From NCBI GenBank assembly GCA_900893395.1, contig CAAHFI010730788.1:1-21988 (forward strand): a stretch of DNA of 21,988 bases, read 5' to 3'. Under the pieces are notes generated by a model that saw only the letters and a list, made by a program, of their open reading frames with translations, had not been told where the DNA came from and made no database searches. The position numbers were made by a program, and so were the translations under genes. Origin of the DNA: Euglena gracilis (taxonomy: Eukaryota > Euglenozoa > Euglenophyceae > Euglenales > Euglenaceae). Shown in pieces: positions 7,026-14,223 of the stretch (position 1 is the first letter of the stretch; the number at the start of each line of letters is the position of its first letter).

Positions 7026-7709
7026 TTACAGGTTATGTACATCGTCCCATCTGCTGAAAGTGAAGCAACCCACTTCGTACATGTCTACTTCATTCCGCTT
7101 CTTGCGGATGCTTGCTGTTTCAGCTTTGACCAGATGTTCTGATCTTTTGCTCCAGAAGGCATTGTCCAGTATTCTGGCAACATCGTCAATTCTTCTGGAT
7201 AAGTTGTTGCCTTCATCGTAGATCGCAGAAATTTTGCTTATGGAGTCCTCATATTCTTCTTTTGTACCAGACACCAAGCGATCTTCGGAATTGTTCTTGA
7301 GATAGAGGAACTCGCTGAAAATCTCCTTCATCTGCAGCAAATCTCTCTCCATTGCGTGCACTGCTGCAGAAACCATCCCTTTTTCGATCTCCACCAGTAC
7401 CTCTTCAAACTTCAACACTGCTGCAATTTTCCCCAGATTCAGTGAGTGTTGTTCGTCCACCACAGATGTGACATCTACAAACCTGTCCAGTTCTTCAAGG
7501 AAGCAAGTCACCTTCGCAAACGCTGCTTCACTTTTGTAACTGTACATGTCTATACAGTCGACTATGATCTCTGTAATATTGCCTTCGTCAACGAGATTCT
7601 TCAAGTACTCTGGAGCACCTGTTAGTTCGTCAACAAATTCTTCCAGAGAATCATAAGTTTCTTCCATCTCAAATGAGATTTCCTTAGCGTGGAACTCAAC
7701 GGAAGTCAT
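7026..7709 (-). CDS. Unknown helical protein
   Basis: A protein of 227 residues starting MTSVEFHAKEISFEMEETYD. An in-frame ATG at 7754 would add 15 residues, but it lies only 6 nt after the promoter box at 7761-7775, whereas other genes start 16-38 nt after theirs; the ATG at 7709 is therefore more likely. The chain is acidic and helical, with coiled-coil-like stretches at about 110-150 and 165-210. There is no signal peptide or membrane segment. Bases 7321-7380 hold 30 G+C of 60, far above the AT-rich genes nearby. The 3' flank carries a structured element shared with the gene at 11716. No family recognised. Confidence 0.7.
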   Translation of the reverse strand: MTSVEFHAKEISFEMEETYDSLEEFVDELTGAPEYLKNLVDEGNITEIIVDCIDMYSYKSEAAFAKVTCFLEELDRFVDVTSVVDEQHSLNLGKIAAVLKFEEVLVEIEKGMVSAAVHAMERDLLQMKEIFSEFLYLKNNSEDRLVSGTKEEYEDSISKISAIYDEGNNLSRRIDDVARILDNAFWSKRSEHLVKAETASIRKKRNEVDMYEVGCFTFSRWDDVHNL

Positions 7710-7760
7710 GGCTGTTGTTTGAATTGAAATTTGCAATCTCCTTACCTTAACCATAGCCTT

Positions 7761-7775
7761 AAAATAATCAATTCT
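7761..7775 (-). promoter_or_regulatory. Early-type promoter box (AGAATTGATTATTTT)
   Basis: Minus-strand box. Its distance to the ATG candidates (6 nt or 51 nt) favours the inner start of the gene at 7026-7709. Confidence 0.6.
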
Positions 7776-7800
7776 ACATCAGATATATATGAACTACCAC

Positions 7801-7829
7801 AGTTCGTGAATTATGATAGTTTACGAACT
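7801..7829. repeat. Inverted repeat in the divergent spacer
   Basis: AGTTCGT (7801-7807) pairs with ACGAACT (7823-7829), and AA/TT can extend the stem past one bulged base. It lies upstream of the box for the gene at 7026. GAACTACC occurs on both sides. Confidence 0.4.
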
Positions 7830-7972
7830 ACCTAATTAGTAAACACAACAAAAGAAATTAAATAAAATTATAATTAGTATTTCCTTTCATATTTTACTTA
7901 GCCACATGACTAAACGTAGGATTTATGTAAAATGTGTTAGTTATTGTAGTATTCAGAATATACATCAATTAT

Positions 7973-7987
7973 AAAATTGATTTTTTT
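7973..7987 (+). promoter_or_regulatory. Early-type promoter box without a clear gene
   Basis: AAAATTGATTTTTTT is one of the best matches to the local box, yet no sizeable open frame follows. The next gene (8390) has its own box at 8346. Confidence 0.7.
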
Positions 7988-8002
7988 ACGAGGTATGTAG
8001 GT

Positions 8003-8183
8003 GCTTATGCATCAACAACGAGGGAAGCTACGACAACGGCGTGTCATAGCCTGATGTTCTGGCCAGTTCTATCGTATCCAATCCGTAACTTATGAGGCTC
8101 TTGGGTACCATAGTTCAGATCACAACATTCTGGTTGCACGTGTTGCCGTTAGTTTGTTGCAACAACATCTACATATTTTTTCT
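8003..8183 (+). ncRNA. Candidate early non-coding RNA (or tiny-peptide RNA)
   Basis: The unit runs from just after the box at 7973-7987 to a TTTTTCT signal at 8177-8183, so it has both a start and an end of the local type. Its G+C is higher than that of the surrounding spacer. The first ATGs give at most 15 residues. A 41-residue hydrophobic frame (8092-8217, starting MRLLGTIVQITTFW) is the only longer one, and it runs past the end signal. A short stem GTTGCA (8133-8138)/TGCAAC (8158-8163) is visible. The exact ends are guesses. Confidence 0.4.
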
Positions 8184-8345
8184 TGTTCCTCCATCAAATC
8201 ATGTAGTTATTCGTTAAGATTCGCTAGATAGAATCAAATTATCTAGTTAAAGTAAAAAACATCAGTAAGTGCAAACCAAGGAACTAGAAAACCTAGTGCT
8301 TTGGTTATTTCTGGTTACAGGAACATAACCAAATGGTCTGTATAG

Positions 8346-8360
8346 AAATTGATATATTTT
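8346..8360 (+). promoter_or_regulatory. Early-type promoter box (AAATTGATATATTTT)
   Basis: Lies 29 nt before the ATG at 8390. A slightly divergent form of the box. Confidence 0.6.
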
Positions 8361-8389
8361 AGACTATATTAACTTCAACAGAGGGAGCA

Positions 8390-9301
8390 ATGCTGATCAA
8401 CAATCTTTTGCCAGAGATTATCCAAGAAATCTGTGAGTTTCTCGATGGGTTTAGGTGTCTAATTCTGATGCGGTACCTAAAATGTAGGGTACTGTTCCCA
8501 AAGAGAATATACATAAGAGATGTGGGAGAAAAAAATCTACATTTCATAGCTAATCTGTGTCCACCAGATAAGCTTGCCAGATACATCAAGATGAAAAATG
8601 CAATGTTCTCGTACGATATTTCTACCTCGGTACGAAACAAGTACAACAGCATTGAATGGTTACAAGGCTATGCTGCAGCTACTGGAGACATACGACTTTC
8701 AAAGAAACTACAAGAGATAGCTCCATATCCTTACTTCTGCTCTATGTTAGCAGCTAAGAACAGACAAACTGCTTACTTGGAGTATATGGCAAGCGAGCAA
8801 GTGCTGTATCCAGATACTGACAACATGTTCTATGCAGCTGTAAGAGGTAGTCTGAAATGCCTCAAGGTGATTTGTTCAACAACAAAGCATCCTGTTCCAA
8901 ATATCAACATCAATATGATCTTTCTGGGAACTATCGACAGAAATGGAAACAAAGAAATCCTGACGTACCTGGCATCACTAGGTTACGTAGACAAGAAAAG
9001 ATCAATTTACTGTTCTCTGATTGATAAGTGGAAGTGGTTTAAATTCTTTGAGTCCATCAACTACCCAAAGACAAACATGGAACAGATAATACGAGCGGCT
9101 ATCAAGGTGGATAACTTACACGCTGTCAAGTACCTAACAGAAGCCAATCCATTACCAAAGAACGCTACTGACATAGCAATCTGGAATCACAGCAGCAAGT
9201 GCATCAGATATTTTACAGAACTGAATATTCCACGGACAGTGGAAAGCATATTTTCAGAGCCACCAGTGAGCAGATATTACTACTACCCTGATTCAGATTG
9301 A
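8390..9301 (+). CDS. F-box protein with divergent ankyrin-like repeats
   Basis: A protein of 303 residues. Residues 3-40 (NNLLPEIIQEICEFLDGFRCLILMRYLKCRVLF) fit an F-box, which would bind host Skp1. From about 60 to 285, helix pairs recur about every 30-35 residues: EWLQGYAAATGDIRLSKKLQ, MFYAAVRGSLKCLKVICSTT, IIRAAIKVDNLHAVKYLTEA. The last two have the A-x-x-G/D-x-L-x-x-v-k-y-L pattern of giant-virus ankyrin repeats. By analogy with viral F-box/ankyrin proteins it would feed bound targets to an SCF ubiquitin ligase. The early box upstream and G+C-rich codons group it with the genes at 3280 and 7026. The family call is reasonable; the target is unknown. Confidence 0.65.
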   Translation: MLINNLLPEIIQEICEFLDGFRCLILMRYLKCRVLFPKRIYIRDVGEKNLHFIANLCPPDKLARYIKMKNAMFSYDISTSVRNKYNSIEWLQGYAAATGDIRLSKKLQEIAPYPYFCSMLAAKNRQTAYLEYMASEQVLYPDTDNMFYAAVRGSLKCLKVICSTTKHPVPNININMIFLGTIDRNGNKEILTYLASLGYVDKKRSIYCSLIDKWKWFKFFESINYPKTNMEQIIRAAIKVDNLHAVKYLTEANPLPKNATDIAIWNHSSKCIRYFTELNIPRTVESIFSEPPVSRYYYYPDSD

Positions 9302-9850
9302 TTAGGTTTTCTTTGTTGGATACCCATGATGATGTATTTACATTATGGGAACCACACAATGTAGGTATTTTCTATTGATTTTTCTTCATCTTCAACTGAC
9401 AATATTAAATGTACTTTCCTTTTGTGTTCTAGTTATGTGTTTTCTTCTTTTTCTATTTAGTGCCTTCTATGTTCACTTCAATTATTTAGTGTAATTCGTT
9501 TTATATTTTTAACTTCATAACAGATGTCCATTGAAGTAGTAAATATACTCCTCGAGAAAGAGATGATAAATTCCTTGTTTATTTTTTTGAATCAATAGAA
9601 CCTCTTGAAAGTTTCTAGATAAATAAAGTATATTCCTTTATATTTTATTCATCTATTGATGTTTAACTATGTTCTCAATTTAATACATTTGCTTTAGAAA
9701 TATCGTGCACTAGAAAAAGATATGAGCATGACTCAGATTAGGTACAAGATAGTAATAAAGAAGAAACTGACAGGAAATTTTGAAGTTCATGAACATAGAA
9801 GGGACGTAGGATGTTTAGTAGTACAGACTTCAACTTCAGTGATGCAATAA

Positions 9851-9870
9851 GTTAGGGATTTTTCCCTAAC
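9851..9870 (-). terminator. Perfect 8-bp hairpin with TTTT loop
   Basis: GTTAGGGA (9851-9858) and TCCCTAAC (9863-9870) enclose a 4-nt loop. It lies about 95 nt beyond the stop of the minus-strand locus at 9963 and is a likely transcript end. Confidence 0.5.
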
Positions 9871-9922
9871 AGAAACTTCAATCTGTTAATGATTTTTAGT
9901 GATGAAACATATTTACCTGTTT

Positions 9923-9929
9923 AGAAAAA
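9923..9929 (-). terminator. T5NT 3'-end signal
   Basis: AGAAAAA on the plus strand (TTTTTCT on the minus strand), 34 nt beyond the stop at 9963. Confidence 0.35.
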
Positions 9930-9962
9930 AATGCACTAGAAAACCCACACATTCATAGATTC

Positions 9963-10655
9963 TTACTGGAACATGACACGAGACAATATGGAAATGTGCT
10001 CCCCAATTTCTTCAGACACATCCAAGAGACAACGAGCAGAGATATTAGCCTCTTCTACAGCTTTCTTTATCCTTTCAGAGTCAATGTCAGATCTGTCGGC
10101 AATGACTGTGTTGAATGCAACTACAAGATCTCCAACGTTTATAACAGTTTCCTCGAGCACATCCAGAGAGGAGTCCATGCAGTAGACTACTGTATCAGAA
10201 CACCCAAGAACGTCATACACAAACTGCTCAGTATCACTTCTTTTGTCTGGTTGGAGCAAACTCTTCCTTTTAACTGCTATCATTGCCACTATATCAGAAG
10301 CAGCGTTGATGACATTGGTAGCTGTGCGAACCATGGTTCCAGAGCGCAGAAATATACTCTCTATCGCATTGAACCTGTCTGGAATGACTTCAGAAGCTAC
10401 TTTTACAGAAGCATTTGTAGCTTTTTGAGCAGTTTCCAACAACTTGAGTGTTTCAGTTTCATCTTTGTTTCTGATGTAGTGTTCCCGCACTGTAGTTTCT
10501 TCTTTGGTTTTTTACGATACGTTATCAATTGTCTGAATGATTTCTTGGACGAGAAAAGAAACTTCACAGATATCTTCCATGAGTTTTTTCCCCTCTGGAA
10601 TCGCTCTGTTTGCTCCCTCAACAACAACATCAATGATGTCAACAATAGAAGGCAT
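9963..10655 (-). pseudogene. Unknown helical-protein locus, apparently broken once
   Basis: The locus begins at an ATG at 10655 (MPSIVDIIDVVVEGANRAI...), 34 nt after an early promoter box, and ends at 9963 with ...HISILSRVMFQ. Both the first and the main part code for helical sequence rich in Val, Ala, Ile, Glu and Asp, in the style of the genes at 2603 and 7026. The main part (about 175 residues) includes SDTEQFVYDVLGCSDTVVYC. The reading is not continuous, so I treat it as a gene that looks broken about once; two separate small proteins are the alternative. Base composition matches the G+C-richer group. No family recognised. Confidence 0.5.
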
Positions 10656-10689
10656 GTTTGATTTCTTTGGATCCGTTACTAACTCGTCG

Positions 10690-10702
10690 AAAAATCAATT
10701 TT
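10690..10702 (-). promoter_or_regulatory. Early-type promoter box (AAAATTGATTTTT)
   Basis: Minus-strand box ending 34 nt before the ATG at 10655. Confidence 0.75.
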
Positions 10703-11266
10703 CTGAAGTTTTTTAGTAAATTTTGTTATTTCTATGATCATGTAGAATATATTAAGATGATGAGAATTAGTAAGGAAATACACTGAACGTCAACGAGGAT
10801 CTTGCTGTTCATGAAAAGTGTTCCACGTGATAAATCTATAAAAAACTTAGGAACTAGTGGAAACACTTATAGGAACAAACTCCACTAACAACGCTGACGT
10901 ATATGAATGACACAATGATAAACAAGCCGGAATATCTATGGAGGATTAGTATTCTTAAAAATAGATATATTTGTCGAGTAAGTTCCCACTGATATCAATT
11001 TAGTAACAGAAGATAGATCTACTCCATTGTGAAATTTCATGATATCCATGGTACTTTTATGTATACATACTATGTAATCAAAATAGTTGATTATCAGGAA
11101 GAACTACACAATTAACTGGTACGAGTTATGGGTAGGATATACATCGTTGATTACAATCAAGATTATATATTATGAATATAACAAAACTAGTAAAGTAACT
11201 AACTTCTCAACAAATAAAAATGTCAATTTAACCTCAGTATTTAACATCGGAGTTGCCCAATCAGAT

Positions 11267-11290
11267 ATTTCATATAAATTTATATGAAAT
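11267..11290. repeat. Perfect 24-bp palindrome
   Basis: ATTTCATATAAA followed by its reverse complement. With one G-T pair it extends to 30 bp (11264-11293). It lies in a region without a clear gene and may be a transcript end or a remnant of one. Confidence 0.85.
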
Positions 11291-11632
11291 GTCATTTTAT
11301 GACTATGGAATAAGATGATTATATGGTAAGATATCTATTCTCTGAGTAGAACATTAAATAAGATACAACTCCAACTGCATAGTACAAAATTCAAGATCAG
11401 TACATGAGTATATAGAATAATTTTATCTAAGGTGTAAATTCAGTGGCTAACGCCCTTTAGTGGTAGATTATTTGAGATGCCACTGTGTAACTATACACGT
11501 ACATAAGCTTACTCATTCATCAATAAATGGAATTTACCTAATTAGAAATTATGAACATTACTAGCCTATTTCTTCTTATTTGATAGAACTGATGATAGTT
11601 CTACTGTTGTCTTCCTATCGCGTGGAATATTT

Positions 11633-11639
11633 ACAAAAA
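11633..11639 (-). terminator. T5NT 3'-end signal
   Basis: ACAAAAA on the plus strand (TTTTTGT on the minus strand), 77 nt beyond the stop at 11716 and just past the structured element. Confidence 0.3.
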
Positions 11640-11642
11640 TAA

Positions 11643-11689
11643 ATGCTTAGGAGCTAGTTAAGCTCGTGTCACAAGGAACAACTAAGCAT
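11643..11689 (-). ncRNA. Structured 3' element, copy 2
   Basis: The outer stem ATGCTTAG (11643-11650) pairs with CTAAGCAT (11682-11689). The inner stem GAGCT (11651-11655) pairs with AGCTC (11661-11665), followed by GTGTCACAA and then GGAACAA running into the right arm. GCAGTGCA follows at about 11693. Order and unpaired sequence match copy 1 at 6888-6988, while the outer stem differs at both partners (compensating changes). It lies in the 3' flank of the minus-strand gene at 11716. Confidence 0.55.
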
Positions 11690-11715
11690 GTTGCAGTGCA
11701 TGTGGAGTGGTGCGT

Positions 11716-12069
11716 TCATATTATGCAATGTCCCAGTTGCCGCAGATCAGGATCACTTAGGTTGGTTCTAGATACGATATAGCAAAGTAGCTTACAAGCT
11801 TCTTCGCTCATGACGTTCCTATCACCAAAGATAGCCTGTTTGGTAACGAGTGGATCAAATGTATTCCAGAGCGTAGCTTCTTCTGTCGTTGTTTGTCCGC
11901 GCTGATAAAAGCTCGAAGTTACGGCAACATGTGCTTGCATCTGGGTCTTCGACATCAACTTTCTCGTTACTTCTTTGAGGACTGTCAGTTTGACACCCGG
12001 GACGGTTGTTTTCTTCATCGCTTCGATGAAGTCTACGTTCACGAATTGCTCGAGATTGAAAGAAGACAT
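11716..12069 (-). CDS. Unknown small protein
   Basis: A protein of 117 residues (MSSFNLEQFVNVDFIEAMKK...QLGHCII), mixed helical, without signal peptide or membrane segment. It has the G+C-richer composition of the early group at 3280, 7026 and 8390. The start at 12069 lies 36 nt after a very good early box. The 3' flank carries structured element copy 2, which is shared with the otherwise unrelated gene at 7026. No family recognised. Confidence 0.7.
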   Translation of the reverse strand: MSSFNLEQFVNVDFIEAMKKTTVPGVKLTVLKEVTRKLMSKTQMQAHVAVTSSFYQRGQTTTEEATLWNTFDPLVTKQAIFGDRNVMSEEACKLLCYIVSRTNLSDPDLRQLGHCII

Positions 12070-12105
12070 GTTAAGTTCCTTTGTTTAGGGTTGCTACTTA
12101 GGCCT

Positions 12106-12121
12106 AAAAAAAATCAATTTT
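12106..12121 (-). promoter_or_regulatory. Early-type promoter box (AAAATTGATTTTTTTT)
   Basis: Minus-strand box ending 36 nt before the ATG at 12069. Confidence 0.8.
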
Positions 12122-12492
12122 CAATGTTTTATCTTTGGATAGATCAATTGTTCTTCTCTGTTTCCTGAGAAACAGTCATGAGATCTAAAGATATGTTTGT
12201 GAAAGTAGGAAGAAAAATAACTCTTATTACTGTTTACTCTATGAAAAATACCCGTGCGAATGAAAAGTACTTTTGATGCATTTATCTTTCTCAAAGATAA
12301 ACCAAAATAAATTTTGAAGTCTGGAAAAGAGCCACTAAACCTTCAGCAAATGAGGATAATAACGAAGGCGCTCCATACAAGTATCTAGCATTGTTGTTCT
12401 AACATGTGACTGAAATTGCTTTGGTTAGTTCTATATTTTTTTACTAAAGTACGTGATGTGAATCCCACTAGTTACTGCATTATTTTTCTCTG
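12122..12492. other. Gap between divergent promoters
   Basis: About 370 nt of AT-rich spacer between two divergent early boxes. No open frame with a good start and no repeat stand out. Confidence 0.4.
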
Positions 12493-12505
12493 AAATAATT
12501 GATTT
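12493..12505 (+). promoter_or_regulatory. Early-type promoter box (AAATAATTGATTT)
   Basis: Lies 29 nt before the ATG at 12535. The loci at 15614 and 20753 have the same variant at the same 29-nt spacing. Confidence 0.75.
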
Positions 12506-12534
12506 CATATGCATAGTAATTATACATATAGTCA

Positions 12535-13605
12535 ATGTCAGAACGACTTAACGATCAAATACTCAAGCAATCCAATGCTATCAAACAAGAAGACACTAAC
12601 ATTCCAATTAAGGAATATATAACACTAATCAGAAATAAATACTATCCAGATCTAGACATATCATTTATGGACTTCTTTATGGATATGTATGAGAAGAGCG
12701 AACCTGTATCGGCTGAAATGTTAGCTACCTATGGAGTACTGAGTATCAAACCAGGTAGGAAAACACTTGATGGTAAGGAAATATATAGGTTACTTAAGCG
12801 CAGGTACTTAATAGAAAATATAGATTATCAATGCCGGCAGTTGCCGGCATTGGGTGACAAAGGAGGTAAACCTAAAAATTTATACTATCTTACTCCTAAA
12901 GCATTTAAGATATGCCTTATTAGTTCAGAGAACGAAAACAAATATAGAAATTATTATCTATTTCTAGAAGAATGTATTCATTACTATAATATTGGGCAAG
13001 TAAATTCAATGAAAGATACTATTGACGAACTGAAAGATGAAATAGAAATTACAAATAACTATGCTATAGAACAAGAAGAACTAGTAATAGAAAAAGAAAG
13101 TACAATCGATAGATTGGAGAAATTAATGGCTAAGCAAACAGAAGAACATAATAGGCTTATGGCTAAATTAGATGAGCAAAGCAAAGATATGAAACAACAA
13201 CATGAAGAACACAAACAACAGATGACTACCGTGCAGAGTACACTTGATAAGATAGTAAAGAAGTTAGACGATAGAGCAATCCCTCCTAGTAAAGAAGAGC
13301 TAACTGAGCGCTTTGTTCTGATGAAAAAAGATACAAATATATTCTATGTTATTAGAACTCAAGAACGTAGGATAGCCAAAGCAGTATTTGAAAAAGAAAA
13401 GATAGGTTATAGTAAAGTACAAGATTTAATTGAGTCAGAGTTAATTCCCAATAGTATATATCTGTGGAATATAATCAGAGAGATATTAGTAAAGGAACGT
13501 AAGATAATGTGTAGATACAATGAAGTAATGTTAAAGGATATATCAGAACATGATCTAATTAGTATGATAAAGCAAGTATTTGATTCTAGAAAATGCATCA
13601 ATTAA
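12535..13605 (+). CDS. MSV199/DUF3627 protein 1
   Basis: A protein of 356 residues, intact. Residues about 30-150 are an MSV199 domain (YYPDLDISFMDFFMDMYEKS, TYGVLSIKPGRKTL, ENIDY, YYLTPKAFKICLISSENENK, YYLFLEE), the probable DNA-binding part. About 155-250 is a charged coiled coil with Gln- and His-rich stretches. About 260-350 is a DUF3627-type C-terminus (ERFVLMKKDTNIFYVIRTQE, IPNSIYLW). This order is known from insect iridovirus and entomopoxvirus proteins, whose function is not established; a role in viral DNA or gene control is inferred. The codons for QCRQLPAL inside the MSV199 domain form a G+C-rich near-palindrome in an AT-rich gene. A TTTTTGT signal lies 9 nt after the stop. Confidence 0.9.
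   Translation: MSERLNDQILKQSNAIKQEDTNIPIKEYITLIRNKYYPDLDISFMDFFMDMYEKSEPVSAEMLATYGVLSIKPGRKTLDGKEIYRLLKRRYLIENIDYQCRQLPALGDKGGKPKNLYYLTPKAFKICLISSENENKYRNYYLFLEECIHYYNIGQVNSMKDTIDELKDEIEITNNYAIEQEELVIEKESTIDRLEKLMAKQTEEHNRLMAKLDEQSKDMKQQHEEHKQQMTTVQSTLDKIVKKLDDRAIPPSKEELTERFVLMKKDTNIFYVIRTQERRIAKAVFEKEKIGYSKVQDLIESELIPNSIYLWNIIREILVKERKIMCRYNEVMLKDISEHDLISMIKQVFDSRKCIN
12829..12852. repeat. Palindrome inside MSV199 gene 1
   Basis: CAATGCCGGCA (12829-12839) pairs with TGCCGGCATTG (12842-12852); only the central pair is unmatched. It covers exactly eight codons, is centred on a codon boundary, and its centre lies 12 nt after the Tyr codon of ENIDY. Confidence 0.9.
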
Positions 13606-13613
13606 TTATGTTA

Positions 13614-13620
13614 TTTTTGT
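13614..13620 (+). terminator. T5NT 3'-end signal
   Basis: TTTTTGT, 9 nt after the stop at 13605. Confidence 0.45.
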
Positions 13621-13669
13621 ATTATTTATAGTATAAGATGAATATTCATTAAATACATAAATTTACTTG

Positions 13670-13865
13670 ATGTCTGAGCAAAATTATTCAAGCACTCTAA
13701 TGCTATCATCAGTGTGACTATTAAAAAATACATTACTTTGATTAGAAACAAATACTATCTAGATCTAGACATATCATTTATGGACATGTACGAAAAGAAT
13801 GAATCTATATCGACTGAATTGTTAGCTATCTATGAGTACTGAGCAAACCAAATAGAAAATTCTAC
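13670..13865 (+). pseudogene. Remnant of an MSV199 gene (N-terminal part)
   Basis: Nucleotide similarity to the start of MSV199 gene 1 is clear: ATGTC at the start, then TTAGAAACAAATACTATC and ATCATTTATGGAC correspond to its first 70 codons. It is degenerate, with several breaks, and no coiled coil or C-terminal domain follows. It is a decayed tandem copy of the gene directly upstream. Confidence 0.7.
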
Positions 13866-13944
13866 ACAGTAATATGGAATGTTTACTCAGACATTGCCAT
13901 TTAGTAAAAACTGTTGACTACTGACTGCGCCCAGTCGAACGGAA

Positions 13945-14135
13945 GTGTTAACAACTACTCTTTCTGAGTATAGTTTTTTATATTTTATCTTCTCTCTAAA
14001 AAAATTCAAATCTTTTGCAGTTACTCTAAAATCATAGTAGTTAATACAAAGCTAGTTTACTAGAAATACAATGTAACATTTCTAAGCAAGTATAGTAAGA
14101 AATAATATTATCTACTACTCTTCTGCTTACACTCC
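13945..14135 (+). repeat. Dispersed repeat R, copy 1
   Basis: From TCTGAGTATAGTTTTTTATA through AAATTCAAATCTTTTGC and GTTTACTAGAAATACAAT to GCTTACACTCCGC. A stretch of about 118 nt (from 13993) is nearly identical to copy 3 at 20334. It lies behind an MSV199 remnant. Confidence 0.8.
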
Positions 14136-14193
14136 GCGTACAACTTATGCGGTTATTATGTAACATATAGCATTTATTTCTTTTGTTTTGAAA

Positions 14194-14200
14194 ATAAAAA
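14194..14200 (-). terminator. T5NT 3'-end signal
   Basis: ATAAAAA on the plus strand (TTTTTAT on the minus strand), 24 nt beyond the stop of the BRO gene. Confidence 0.4.
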
Positions 14201-14223
14201 ATCTAACTTATGAAATTAACTTG

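Larger units (their letters stand above)
9302..9962. other. AT-rich gap with 3' hairpins
   Basis: About 660 nt without a convincing open frame. A partly paired hairpin (CCCAT 9323-9327/ATGGG 9345-9349, inner ATGT/ACAT) lies just behind the F-box gene. A clean hairpin at 9851-9870 and a T5NT signal at 9923-9929 belong to the minus-strand locus at 9963. Nothing else is seen. Confidence 0.5.
10656..11715. other. Long gap with structured segments
   Basis: About 1 kb without a gene I can support. It holds the promoter at 10690, an imperfect 11-bp inverted repeat (AAGTGTTCCAC 10816-10826 against 10857-10868), a minus-strand AAATTGATATC box near 10990-11001 with no ATG close behind it, a 24-bp palindrome at 11267-11290, a 7-bp stem CAGTGGC (11441-11447)/GCCACTG (11479-11485), and the second structured 3' element at 11643. 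Confidence 0.45.

Noticed and set aside
9996-10661. Long plus-strand open frame of 221 codons
   Set aside because: Tempting by length, but it overlaps the minus-strand locus at 9963-10655 that has the promoter box, T5NT signal and helical composition. The plus frame is a Phe/Cys/Ser/Tyr-rich mixture without a box and looks like a shadow.
11087-11287. Open frame of 66 codons on the plus strand
   Set aside because: It contains no ATG at all. The end (NVNLTSVFNIGVAQSDISYKFI in part) looks protein-like and may be a relic, but nothing supports expression.
11893-12168. Plus-strand frame of 91 codons
   Set aside because: Shadow of the minus-strand gene at 11716-12069, and it crosses that gene's promoter.
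12829-12852. Palindromes as simple Rho-independent terminators
   Set aside because: They lie in-frame inside conserved domains, are not followed by T runs, and recur at the same codon position in paralogues.
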